From assembly GCA_027492275.1 (NCBI GenBank), contig JAPUFC010000027.1, positions 40,020 to 104,019 on the forward strand: a DNA stretch of 64,000 bases, written 5' to 3'. Position numbers and translations under genes: made by a program. Under the pieces are notes generated by a model, which did no database searches, was not told where the DNA came from, and saw only the letters and a program-made list of their open reading frames with translations. This DNA comes from Mesorhizobium sp. (lineage in GTDB: Bacteria; Pseudomonadota; Alphaproteobacteria; Rhizobiales; Rhizobiaceae). How positions within the stretch are numbered: the first letter of the stretch is position 1; each line of letters starts with the position of its first letter. This document shows positions 35,825-43,965 of this stretch, in pieces.

Positions 35825-37324
35825 ATGTTTCACTCCCGATTTCTAAAGGCGGCAGCCGCAGGCGTCGCCTTCGTCCTCAGCGCAAGCGCCGCGCTGGCAG
35901 AAGACATGACCTTCGCGCTGTCGGCGAATGTCGTCACGCTCGATCCGCATATGACCAACACGGTCGGCACCGATCTGTCCGTCATCAGCCACATCTACAC
36001 GCCGCTGGTCATTCGCCAGCCGGACATGAAGATCCATCCGGCGGCAGCGAAGTCGTGGGAAGTGACGGATGGCCTGACCTGGACTTTCCATCTGCGCGAC
36101 GACCTTGTCTTCCCGGACGGTTCGAAGCTCGATGCCGAGGTGGTCAAGTGGAACATCGAACGTATCCTGAATCCCGAGACGAAGTCGCCGGTGCGCGCAT
36201 GGCTCTCGACCATCAAGGAGATCAAGGTCGTCGACCCCGTCACCGTGCAGTTCGTGACCGACAAGCCGTTCGCATCGCTCCCCGACCAGATGTCCCAGAT
36301 ATTCATGATGTCGCCGGCGTGGACAAAGTCGCACAACCCCGCGATCGAGGCGAGCGGCACGGGCCCGTATGATCTCGTCAGCTACGTCTCCGGCGACCGC
36401 GTGACGCTGAAGGCGAAGGCGAACTATGCCGACGGCAAGCCGACCTTCGACAATGTCAGCTTCCGCGTCATCCCGGAGGATTCATCGCGCATCGCGGCCC
36501 TGCTGGCCGGCGAAGTCGATTTCATTGCCGGTATCCCGCCCTTCGAACTGGAGCGCATCAACGCGACCGACGGCGTTTCGGCCTCCTCGGTGCCGTCGAC
36601 GCGCATGGTCTACGTCAAGTTCAACAATCTGAAGCCGCCGTTCGCCGGCAATACAAAGCTCAAGCTTGCCCTGAACTACGCCATCGACAAGGAAGCGCTG
36701 CGCGAAGCGATCTGGGACGGGCAGGGCGAACTGAGCCGGTGCCAGCCGCTGAATCCGGCCTATTTCGGCTACAACCCCGATCTCAAGCCGTTCCCCTACG
36801 ACCCGGAGAAGGCGAAGTCGCTGCTGGCCGAGGCGGGTTTCGCGGGAGGTCTGACGCTCGAATTCGAGGTGCCGATGGGCCGCTATCTCCTGGCGTCCGA
36901 AATGGCGCAGGCGATCGCCGCGCAGTGGGCGGAAATCGGGGTGAACACCAAAATCGTCGAGATGGAGTATGGCCGCTGGATCGACAAGTATCAGAACGCC
37001 GGCCAGATGGCCGAGCTGTCCTATATCGGCCAATCCTGGCCGACCCTGAACGCCGACGGCATGCTCGGACTGCTCGAGCCGGGCAACATTTACGCCTACT
37101 ACGACAATGAGGAGTTCGGAAAATTGATCCGCGAGGCGCGTTCGCTGACCGACACCGACCAGCGTCTGGCGCTCTACAAGAAGGCGACCGAAAGCTTCTG
37201 CGCCAGCCCGGCTCACCTGGTCCTGTTCGACCAGCCGACGCCCTATGCCCTGCGGGACCGCATCAAGTGGCAGACGCGTCCGGACGACGTGTTCCGCGCC
37301 ATGGACATCAGCGTCGCCCAGTAG
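35825..37324 (+). CDS. Peptide-type ABC transporter substrate-binding protein
   Basis: The 499-residue periplasmic binding protein belongs to the DppA/OppA (SBP family 5) group. The signal peptide ends at SASAALA (about residue 25). The domain contains SANVVTLDPHMTNTVGTDLSVISHIYTPLVI, SWEVTDGLTWTFHLRDDLVFPDGSKLDAEVVKWNIERI and YVKFNNLKPPFAGNTKLKLALNYAIDKEALRE, all typical. It captures a peptide, opine or related ligand for the permeases and ATPases encoded next. The nearby racemase and hydantoinase suggest a cyclic or modified amino acid. Confidence 0.9.
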   Translation: MFHSRFLKAAAAGVAFVLSASAALAEDMTFALSANVVTLDPHMTNTVGTDLSVISHIYTPLVIRQPDMKIHPAAAKSWEVTDGLTWTFHLRDDLVFPDGSKLDAEVVKWNIERILNPETKSPVRAWLSTIKEIKVVDPVTVQFVTDKPFASLPDQMSQIFMMSPAWTKSHNPAIEASGTGPYDLVSYVSGDRVTLKAKANYADGKPTFDNVSFRVIPEDSSRIAALLAGEVDFIAGIPPFELERINATDGVSASSVPSTRMVYVKFNNLKPPFAGNTKLKLALNYAIDKEALREAIWDGQGELSRCQPLNPAYFGYNPDLKPFPYDPEKAKSLLAEAGFAGGLTLEFEVPMGRYLLASEMAQAIAAQWAEIGVNTKIVEMEYGRWIDKYQNAGQMAELSYIGQSWPTLNADGMLGLLEPGNIYAYYDNEEFGKLIREARSLTDTDQRLALYKKATESFCASPAHLVLFDQPTPYALRDRIKWQTRPDDVFRAMDISVAQ

Positions 37325-37353
37325 GGGACCGATAGAAACGAGCCGCAGGCCGT

Positions 37354-38289
37354 ATGCTTTACCGATATCTGCTCACGCGACTGGGCGAAGTCCTGCTGTC
37401 GCTCTGGGGGGCGATGACGATCGTCTTCATCGCCGCGCGCATGCTCGGCGACCCGGTCATCATGATGCTTCCTATGGGCGCGAGCCCGGCCGATATCGAA
37501 TTGATGCGCAAGACCCTGCGGCTCGATGATCCCCTGATCGTCCAATACCTGCAATTCATGTGGAACGCGGCGCGGGGCGATTTCGGCGTGTCGTTCCAGT
37601 TCCAGAGACCGGCGATGGATCTCGTGCTCGAGCGCTTGCCGGCGACGATCCTGCTTGCCGTATCGGCTCTGGTGATCGGCATCGTCGTCGGCGGGACCCT
37701 GGGCTTCGTCGCGGCGCGCTGGCGCGGCACCATCCTCGCGCCCATTGCCACCGTGCTGGCGCTCCTCGGACAGGCGACGCCGGTGTTCTGGCTCGGCATC
37801 ATCCTCATTCTCGCGTTCAGCACGTCGCTTGGCTGGCTGCCGAGCGGCGGAACAGGAAGCCTCAGCCATCTCATACTGCCGTCGATCACCCTCGCGACCT
37901 TCACGGCCGCCAGCGTCATGCGGCTGCTGCGATCGAGCATGATCGAAGTCGTCTCCGAGGATTTCGTTCGGACGGCATGGTCGAAGGGCCTGAAACCGCG
38001 CGCCGTCTATGTATGGCACGTCATGCGCAACGCCCTGCTGCCGGTGGTCACCATGGTCGGCATCCTTGCCGGCGAATTGCTGGGAGGCGCGGTGATCACC
38101 GAGACGGTCTTCGCATGGCCCGGGGTGGGGCGTCTGGTCATGCAGGGGATCGAGACGAAGGACTTCGCCGTCGTTCAGGCCGCCGCAGCGACGATCGCCG
38201 CGATCTACATCTTCGTGAACTTCATCGTGGACCTGCTCTACCTGCTGATCGACCCGCGCATCCGGCTGACCAGAATGGGCCGGGCATGA
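37354..38289 (+). CDS. ABC transporter permease, DppB type
   Basis: The 311-residue inner-membrane permease has six spans and the DppB-type N-terminus MLYRYLLTRLGEVLLSLWGAMTIVFIAARMLGDP. The EAA coupling loop is EDFVRTAWSKGLKPRAVYVWHVMRNALLPVV, which contacts the ATPases. TETVFAWPGVGRLVMQ follows near the C-terminus. The stop overlaps the start of the second permease by four bases (ATGA), so the two permeases are translated together. Confidence 0.92.
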   Translation: MLYRYLLTRLGEVLLSLWGAMTIVFIAARMLGDPVIMMLPMGASPADIELMRKTLRLDDPLIVQYLQFMWNAARGDFGVSFQFQRPAMDLVLERLPATILLAVSALVIGIVVGGTLGFVAARWRGTILAPIATVLALLGQATPVFWLGIILILAFSTSLGWLPSGGTGSLSHLILPSITLATFTAASVMRLLRSSMIEVVSEDFVRTAWSKGLKPRAVYVWHVMRNALLPVVTMVGILAGELLGGAVITETVFAWPGVGRLVMQGIETKDFAVVQAAAATIAAIYIFVNFIVDLLYLLIDPRIRLTRMGRA

Positions 38290-39125
38290 GCGTGGCGGCC
38301 TTCTTCAAAAACATTCAAGGCGGCCATGTCGGGCTCTTCGTGCTGACGATCGTGGTGCTGCTGGCGATATTCGCGCCGCTGGTCTCCCCCGACAATCCGG
38401 TACGGTCGGATCTGCGCGGACGGCTGGCGGAGCCCACCTTAAGCCTCACCGAAATGGGAAGCGCGCCGCTCGGGCGCGATCAACTGGGACGCGACATACT
38501 CAGCCGCATGATCTACGGCAGCCGTGCGACCCTGCTTGTCGCGCTTTGCGCGGTGGTCGTGGGCGGCATCGTCGGCGTTACGATCGGCATGATCTCCGGC
38601 TTCTCCGGCGGCATCCTGGACCGCATCCTCATGCGGATCACGGACATTCAACTGGCGTTCCCGCTGATGCTGCTGGCGCTGCTCATGGTGGCGGCGATGG
38701 GCGCGAACTTCTTCAACCTGATCGTCATCCTCGCACTGACGAGCTGGACGAGGTACGCGCGCATCGTCCGCGGAGAGGTGTTGCAACTGCGCGAGCGGGA
38801 GTTCGTCCTCTCCGCCGTCGCCGCAGGCGCGAGCGCGTGGCGCATCTGCGTCAGGCATATCCTGCCGAACATCATGGCGCCGATCATCGTCGTCGCCACG
38901 CTCGAGCTCGGGCGCGTCATCGTGATGGAATCGGCGCTGAGCTTCCTGGGCGTCGGAATGCAGCCTCCGACGCCGAGCTGGGGCCGCATGCTCGCCGAAG
39001 GGCGCAGCTACGTATCGCGCGCCTGGTGGCTGGCCGCGTTTCCGGGGCTCGGCATCATGCTCGTCGTGCTGAGCATCAATCTCATAGGCGACTGGCTGCG
39101 CGACGTGTTCGACCCCAAGAGGTGA
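38286..39125 (+). CDS. ABC transporter permease, DppC type
   Basis: The 279-residue permease has the DppC hallmarks: N-terminal span LFVLTIVVLLAIFAPLVSP, APLGRDQLGRDILSRMIYGSRATLLVALCAVVVG, and the EAA loop EREFVLSAVAAGASAWRICVRHILPNIMAPIIV. The C-terminal SALSFLGVGMQPPTPSWGRMLAEGRSY is diagnostic. It pairs with the DppB-type subunit to form the membrane channel. Start overlaps the preceding stop by four bases. Confidence 0.92.
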   Translation: MSVAAFFKNIQGGHVGLFVLTIVVLLAIFAPLVSPDNPVRSDLRGRLAEPTLSLTEMGSAPLGRDQLGRDILSRMIYGSRATLLVALCAVVVGGIVGVTIGMISGFSGGILDRILMRITDIQLAFPLMLLALLMVAAMGANFFNLIVILALTSWTRYARIVRGEVLQLREREFVLSAVAAGASAWRICVRHILPNIMAPIIVVATLELGRVIVMESALSFLGVGMQPPTPSWGRMLAEGRSYVSRAWWLAAFPGLGIMLVVLSINLIGDWLRDVFDPKR

Positions 39126-39126
39126 C

Positions 39127-40158
39127 ATGACGGACACCAGCACGCAAACGCCGCTCCTGCAGATTCGCGACCTCTCCGTCAGGTTCAGGACGGATCGCGG
39201 CCACGTCCACGCGGTCAACGGCGTGTCCTACGACCTCATGCCGAACGAGACGCTCTGCATCGTCGGCGAGAGCGGTTCCGGGAAAAGCGTGCATGCGCTG
39301 TCGATCTTGCGGCTGCTGCCGGAACCGCCGGCCGAAATCACCTCCGGCCGCATCCATTTCGACGGACGGGAATTGCTGACCGCCTCGCGGCAAACCATGT
39401 TCGACCTGCGCGGCAACGGCATCGGCATGGTGTTCCAGAATCCGATGAGCTCGCTGAACCCGGTTCTGACGATCGGCAGGCAGATCACCGAAGTGCTGCG
39501 CCGCCACATGAAGATGGACGGCAGGGCCGCGCATGTCCGGGCGGTCGAACTCCTCGATCGCGTGCGTATTCCCGACGCGGCGAGCCGCATCCACAGCTAT
39601 CCGCACGAGTTCTCCGGTGGCCAGCGCCAGCGCATCATGATCGCCATCGCGATCGCCTGCAATCCACGCCTCCTGATCGCCGACGAGGCGACGACGGCGC
39701 TCGACGTCACGACACAGGCGGAAATCATCCAGCTCGTGCGTGAGTTGAAGGACGAGAAGTCGATGGCCGTCATCTGGATCACGCATGATCTGGGCGTGGT
39801 CGCAGGCATCGCGGATACGGTACAGGTGATGTATGCGGGCGCGATCGTCGAGCGCGGCCCGGTCGACGCCATCTTCAACGATCCGCGAAGCGCCTACACA
39901 TTCGGGCTGCTGAACTCCCTGCCGGACGTCAGCGACGTTCATGGCGCGCGAACGCGCCTGCGCCAGATCGACGGCATGCCGCCCGACCTGCACGCGTTGC
40001 CCGCGGGCGATCCTTTCGCACCGAGAAACCCGTACGCGACGGAGCGCTGTTTTCTGGAGCGTCCTCCGCTCCGGCAGGCGGAGGACGCGGAGCCCGGGCA
40101 TCTCGTCGCCGCGTGGTATGATTTGAGAAAGGTGACGCGCAGGGAGGCAGTCGGCTGA
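39127..40158 (+). CDS. ABC transporter ATP-binding protein, DppD type
   Basis: The 343-residue ATPase has Walker A GESGSGKS at 47-54, signature EFSGGQRQR, Walker B RLLIADEATTALD and the switch His in WITHDLGVVAG. The C-terminal oligopeptide-transporter motif GMPPDLHALPAGDPFAPRNPYATERC includes one cysteine and is followed by PPLRQAEDAEPGHLVAAW. One base separates it from the permease gene, and the next gene overlaps it by one base. Confidence 0.93.
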   Translation: MTDTSTQTPLLQIRDLSVRFRTDRGHVHAVNGVSYDLMPNETLCIVGESGSGKSVHALSILRLLPEPPAEITSGRIHFDGRELLTASRQTMFDLRGNGIGMVFQNPMSSLNPVLTIGRQITEVLRRHMKMDGRAAHVRAVELLDRVRIPDAASRIHSYPHEFSGGQRQRIMIAIAIACNPRLLIADEATTALDVTTQAEIIQLVRELKDEKSMAVIWITHDLGVVAGIADTVQVMYAGAIVERGPVDAIFNDPRSAYTFGLLNSLPDVSDVHGARTRLRQIDGMPPDLHALPAGDPFAPRNPYATERCFLERPPLRQAEDAEPGHLVAAWYDLRKVTRREAVG

Positions 40159-41051
40159 TGCCGGGACCATCTCCGCTTCTCGACGTCAGAAACCTGGTCA
40201 AGCGCTATGAGAGCGCGCCGCGCGAGGCGCCGCCTGCCGTCGATGACGTATCCTTTCATGTGAACGCGGGCGAGACGCTCGGGCTGGTTGGCGAGAGCGG
40301 CAGCGGCAAGAGCACGATCGGGCGCGCCATCTGCATGCTCAGCCCGCCGAATTCCGGCTCCATCGTGTTCGAGGGACGCGAGATATCCAGGTCCTCGCAG
40401 AACGAGCTGCAGAAGGTGCGGCAGCGCATGCAGATCGTGTTCCAGGACCCGTTCTCGGCTCTCAATCCGCGGATGCGCGTAGGCGAGTTCGTCGCCGAGC
40501 CTCTCGTCATTCACGGGCGGTATCGGAACCGGTCCGAAAGGAGGGATGTCGTCGCCGAGCAGTTCAGGCTCGTCGGCCTCGACCCGGACGCCATGGGCCG
40601 CTATCCGCACCAGTTTTCAGGTGGGCAGCGGCAGCGCATCTGTATCGCGCGCGCGCTCATCCTTGGGCCAAGCATGATCGTTGCCGACGAGCCGATCGCG
40701 GCGCTCGACGTCTCGATCCAGGCGCAGATCGTCAATCTTCTGGCCGATCTGCAGGAAAGGACGAAAGTATCCTACATCTTCATCTCGCACGACCTGCGCA
40801 TGGTCCAGCACATATGCCACCGCGTCGCGGTGCTCTATCGCGGGCGTATCGTCGAACTGGCTAATGTTGTGGATCTCTACTCCAATCCGCTCCACCCCTA
40901 CACGCAGCGGCTGCTCTCCGCCGTGCCGATACCGGACCCGGCGCGTGAACGGGCGCGTCAAAGATCGCTCGGCCCGCTGTCTTTCGGCAATGAGGGTTCG
41001 TTGATCGAAGCGCGGGAAGGCCATTTCGTCAGGCTGCCGTCCCTCCCGTAG
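40158..41051 (+). CDS. ABC transporter ATP-binding protein, DppF type
   Basis: The 297-residue second ATPase has Walker A GESGSGKS near residue 46, Q-loop MQIVFQDPFSALNPRM, signature QFSGGQRQR, Walker B MIVADEPIAALD and switch ISHDLRMVQHI. It ends with NPLHPYTQRLLSAVPIPDP, typical of DppF/OppF. The start overlaps the DppD stop (TGATG). It completes a five-gene importer and appears to end the Lrp-controlled operon; 103 bases separate it from the YciE gene. Confidence 0.93.
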   Translation: MPGPSPLLDVRNLVKRYESAPREAPPAVDDVSFHVNAGETLGLVGESGSGKSTIGRAICMLSPPNSGSIVFEGREISRSSQNELQKVRQRMQIVFQDPFSALNPRMRVGEFVAEPLVIHGRYRNRSERRDVVAEQFRLVGLDPDAMGRYPHQFSGGQRQRICIARALILGPSMIVADEPIAALDVSIQAQIVNLLADLQERTKVSYIFISHDLRMVQHICHRVAVLYRGRIVELANVVDLYSNPLHPYTQRLLSAVPIPDPARERARQRSLGPLSFGNEGSLIEAREGHFVRLPSLP

Positions 41052-41097
41052 CTTCCGGCAGAAGTGTGGGCGGCGACGATAGTTCGGGTGCGCCAAG

Positions 41098-41122
41098 GGA
41101 ACACGGACACGCGCTCCGAGTT
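41098..41122 (+). promoter_or_regulatory. Candidate EcfG general-stress promoter for the YciE gene
   Basis: GGAAC (41098-41102), sixteen bases, then AGTT (41119-41122). This agrees with the alphaproteobacterial sigma-EcfG/RpoE2 consensus GGAAC-N16-17-CGTT at all but one base. It leaves a leader of about 30 bases to the ATG at 41155. DUF892 genes are frequent general-stress targets. Confidence 0.6.
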
Positions 41123-41154
41123 CTTGAACGCCGCAAACCTGAAGGGAGCTTCCC

Positions 41155-41679
41155 ATGGCAACCACACGCAAATCGACCGCGTCGACCAAGGGTCTCGAGG
41201 ACCTGTTTCTCGACGGCCTCAAGGACATCTACTATGCCGAGAAGAAAATACTGAAGGCGCTGCCCAAAATGGCGAAGGGCGCCGAGGACGAGAAAGTCTC
41301 CGCCGCCTTCCAGAAGCATCGCGAGGAAACCGAGGGGCAAGTCGAGCGCCTGGAGCAGGTGTTCGAGATTCTCGGTAAGGCCGCGCGCGGCAAGACCTGC
41401 CCGGCCATCGACGGCATCATCGAGGAAGGCTCGGAGGTGCTGGAGGAGTATGACGGCTCCCCGGCGATCGATGCGGGTCTGGTGGCTGCGGCTCAGGCCG
41501 TCGAACACTACGAGATGGCCCGCTACGGCACGCTGATCGCGTGGGCCGAGCAACTCGGCATGAAGGATGCCGTCAGGCTTCTGCAGCAGACGCTGAAGGA
41601 GGAGGAGGCGACCGACAAGGCGCTCACGTCGCTGGGGCAGGGCGGCGTCAATCAGAAGGCGACCCGCGAAGCCGCCTGA
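41155..41679 (+). CDS. YciE/YciF ferritin-like protein (DUF892)
   Basis: The 174-residue helical-bundle protein matches DUF892. The N-terminal KGLEDLFLDGLKDIYYAEKKILKALPKMAKGA and AFQKHREETEGQVERLEQVFEILG supply Glu and His residues of a ferritin-like di-metal site; ALQAVEHYEMARYGTLIAWAEQLG lies in the second helical pair. Family members are stress-induced; their exact substrate is unknown, and ferroxidase-type activity is assumed from the fold. AGGGAG lies six bases before the ATG. The start is preceded by a general-stress-type promoter. Confidence 0.9.
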   Translation: MATTRKSTASTKGLEDLFLDGLKDIYYAEKKILKALPKMAKGAEDEKVSAAFQKHREETEGQVERLEQVFEILGKAARGKTCPAIDGIIEEGSEVLEEYDGSPAIDAGLVAAAQAVEHYEMARYGTLIAWAEQLGMKDAVRLLQQTLKEEEATDKALTSLGQGGVNQKATREAA

Positions 41680-41731
41680 CGCGTCGAGCCAGACGCATCC
41701 GGTGGAGACACTGGCGGCTGATGATCGGAAG

Positions 41732-41766
41732 GAGAACGGGTCCCGCCGCGGCGCGGGCTCGTTCTC
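41732..41766. terminator. Imperfect hairpin between YciE and treZ genes
   Basis: GAGAACG (41732-41738) pairs with CGTTCTC (41760-41766), and an inner CCCGC/GCGGG stem adds to it with one bulge. It sits between convergent genes and can act in both directions. Confidence 0.55.
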
Positions 41767-41777
41767 GCGGCCCGTGC

Positions 41778-43577
41778 CTAACGGTGTTGCGTCGCCGCTT
41801 CGCCGGGCTCGTCCCGGACCCCGACCGTGACGGTCCATGCGGCGTGCTCGCCGTCGGGCGCGGCCTGTCCGTGAATGATCCTGCCGACGATCGGCGGGAG
41901 CCGGCAGGGCCGTTCGCCGAAATTGCAGCGCATCTGGAGAACGGCGTCGGGAAAGCGCCAGTCGACGGCGAAGGCGCTATCCCGCGACGCCACGATCCGT
42001 CCCGAACCGCCTGACGCGTTCGCCAGCAGCGGGACGACGTGCTCGCGCCTTGTCTCCAGCAAGGCCCGCAGCCGCTCCATGCTGGCCGCGCCTTCCGGCG
42101 TGGCCGCCATGCTCCAGTCGATCCGTGACCTGTCGAAGGTGGCGTCGTCGTTGGGGTCCGGCACCTCCGCGCCGAAGCCGGAGAAGCGTGAGAATTCCTC
42201 CCGCCGGCCGTCGCGCACGGCCTTAGCCAGATCGCCGGAATAGTCGGTGAAGAAGAGGAACGGTCTTTCTTCTCCCCACTCCTCGCCCATGAACAGAAGC
42301 GGGATATGCGGCGCCAGAAGCAGCGCCGCGCTCATCGCTTCCAGCCGCCGGCCGCCGGCCAGCACCGAAAGCCGCTCGCCGAGCGCGCGGTTGCCGATCT
42401 GGTCGTGGTTCTGCAGGAAGGCGACGAAGGCGACCGGCGGCAGATGCGCGCTCGGTGTGCCGCGCTTTTCGCCGTCGATCGTGTGTTCGCCCTGGAAGGC
42501 GAAGCCCTCGGCCAGGCAGCGCGCCAGCTTTCGCGCCGCATCGTCCCTGAAGTCGGCGTAGTAGCCTTCCTTCTCGCCTGTCAGCAGCACATGGGCGGCA
42601 TTGTGGAAGTCGTCGTTCCACTCCGCGGTGTAGTGGACGGCCTGTCCGTCACGGCGTTCATGCAGATGGGTGACGTTGCGGTTGTCCTCGGTGCACAGAT
42701 GGATGTCCCGGCCGGGAAACGCGGCGCGGACGCGCTCGGCCAGCTCGGCCAGCAGTTCCGGCTCCGACGCATCGCGAATCTGGTCGACGGCGTCGAGGCG
42801 CAGGCCGTCGAAACGGAACTCGTCCAGCCAGTACAGCGCGTTGTCGATGACATAGCAGCGGACCGGCGCCCGCGCATAATCGATGCCGGCGCCCCAGGGC
42901 GTCTTCCTCGCCGGGTCGAAGAACCGCGGCGCATAGGACGGCAGATAGTTCCCGTCCGGGCCGAAATGGTTGTAGACCACGTCGAGAAAGACCATCAGCC
43001 CGTGATCGTGCGCGGCGTCCACCAGCGCCTTGAGGTCGTCGGGCGTTCCGTAGGCGTTGTGCGGGGCATAGGGCAGAACGCCGTCATAGCCCCAGCCGCG
43101 ACGGCCGGAGAACTGGCCGATCGGCATCAGTTCGATGGCGGTGACGCCGAGCCTTGCCACATGCTCCAGCCGCTCGATCGCTGCGCGGAACGTCCCTTCG
43201 ACCGTGAAAGTGCCGACATGAAGCTCGTAGATGACCGCCTCGTGCCAGGGCCTGCCCTTCCACGCCGCGTTGCGCCATTCATAGGCCTCGGGGTCGACGA
43301 TCAGCGACGGGCCATGCACGTCGCCCTGCTGTGCGCGCGAGGCGGCGTCGGGCACGCTGCGCCCCTCCGGCAGCACGAATTCATAGATCGATCCGGCCCG
43401 CGCGTGGGCAACGACGGCGTCGTGCCAGCCCGCTTCGAGGCGGCGCATGGGCACCTCATCGCCGTCGAGGCGCAACGAGACGGCCGGGATGTCGGGCGCC
43501 CAAAGGCGGAAGCGCCAGCCGCCCGAGGGGTCGGGGCGCGGCCCCCAGGCAGAGTTCTGGACCCCCGGTTGCCGCAC
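41778..43577 (-). CDS. treZ: Malto-oligosyltrehalose trehalohydrolase
   Basis: The 599-residue GH13 enzyme releases trehalose from maltooligosyl-trehalose made by TreY. The N-terminal module has WRFRLWAPDIPAVSL; the barrel shows VIYELHVGTFTVEGTFRAAIERL, ELMPIGQFSGRRGWGYDGV, GLRLDAVDQI with the nucleophile Asp, CTEDNRN with the acid/base Glu region, and FLQNHDQIGNR. The C-terminus has FMGEEWGE and LRCNFGE-like segments. No ATG is available; GTG 43577 directly follows the stop of a small gene and AGAGGA. It is read opposite to glgX-treY. Confidence 0.9.
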   Translation of the reverse strand: MRQPGVQNSAWGPRPDPSGGWRFRLWAPDIPAVSLRLDGDEVPMRRLEAGWHDAVVAHARAGSIYEFVLPEGRSVPDAASRAQQGDVHGPSLIVDPEAYEWRNAAWKGRPWHEAVIYELHVGTFTVEGTFRAAIERLEHVARLGVTAIELMPIGQFSGRRGWGYDGVLPYAPHNAYGTPDDLKALVDAAHDHGLMVFLDVVYNHFGPDGNYLPSYAPRFFDPARKTPWGAGIDYARAPVRCYVIDNALYWLDEFRFDGLRLDAVDQIRDASEPELLAELAERVRAAFPGRDIHLCTEDNRNVTHLHERRDGQAVHYTAEWNDDFHNAAHVLLTGEKEGYYADFRDDAARKLARCLAEGFAFQGEHTIDGEKRGTPSAHLPPVAFVAFLQNHDQIGNRALGERLSVLAGGRRLEAMSAALLLAPHIPLLFMGEEWGEERPFLFFTDYSGDLAKAVRDGRREEFSRFSGFGAEVPDPNDDATFDRSRIDWSMAATPEGAASMERLRALLETRREHVVPLLANASGGSGRIVASRDSAFAVDWRFPDAVLQMRCNFGERPCRLPPIVGRIIHGQAAPDGEHAAWTVTVGVRDEPGEAATQHR

Positions 43578-43581
43578 TCCT

Positions 43582-43779
43582 CTACCGATGCGCCCAGGAC
43601 CGGAACAGGTCGCCGCAGTCCGCCTGCATCTGCGGCGTCTCGCCGTCCTTGCGATCGTCAGGGACGGAAGCCTTCTGCTGCGAAGGGGAATCCGGATAGA
43701 TGACGGCATCCTCGGTGACCGTCGGGGCGCGGGGATCGGACTTTCCAGTCCTGGCGGGCCTGGTCTTGTCGGGCTTCAT
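43582..43779 (-). CDS. Small hydrophilic protein upstream of treZ
   Basis: A 65-residue polar protein (MKPDKTRPARTGKSDPRAP, ending ADCGDLFRSWAHR) with no membrane segment and one cysteine. GAGGAGGAAACG precedes the ATG, a very strong Shine-Dalgarno. The stop is four bases before the treZ GTG, so coupled translation is likely. A candidate general-stress promoter lies about 42 bases upstream. The gene lies antisense to no coding sequence, in the space between treZ and glgX. I recognise no family; it could be a coupling leader rather than a functional protein. Confidence 0.6.
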   Translation of the reverse strand: MKPDKTRPARTGKSDPRAPTVTEDAVIYPDSPSQQKASVPDDRKDGETPQMQADCGDLFRSWAHR

Positions 43780-43820
43780 CGTTTCCTCCTCAAAACCGCG
43801 GCGCGGCGACGACGGCATCG

Positions 43821-43845
43821 AACTTCTCGCGGCGGGCCTGGTTCC
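43821..43845 (-). promoter_or_regulatory. Candidate EcfG promoter for the small gene and treZ
   Basis: On the minus strand, GGAAC (43845-43841), sixteen bases, then AGTT (43824-43821). It resembles the alphaproteobacterial general-stress consensus. The -10 element lies about 42 bases before ATG 43779. Confidence 0.6.
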
Positions 43846-43896
43846 CGAGCAAAGCGAAAAGAACTCGAAACGCGCTTCGAAAGCCGGGCATGGCTT

Positions 43897-43921
43897 GGAA
43901 CTCCTGGCGCCGTGGGGTGTT
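43897..43921 (+). promoter_or_regulatory. Candidate EcfG promoter for glgX-treY
   Basis: GGAAC (43897-43901), sixteen bases, then TGTT (43918-43921). The GTT core and N16 spacing match the general-stress consensus. It ends 44 bases before the glgX ATG and is divergent from the matching element at 43821-43845. Confidence 0.55.
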
Positions 43922-43965
43922 CCTGTCGGCTTCACGCACATTCCGTTGATCGATCTGGAGGGTTC

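Noticed and set aside
26841..41051. A genomic island integrated at the tRNA gene
   Set aside because: The tRNA is complete, no repeat of its 3' end is visible around 41 kb, and no integrase or transposase is present.
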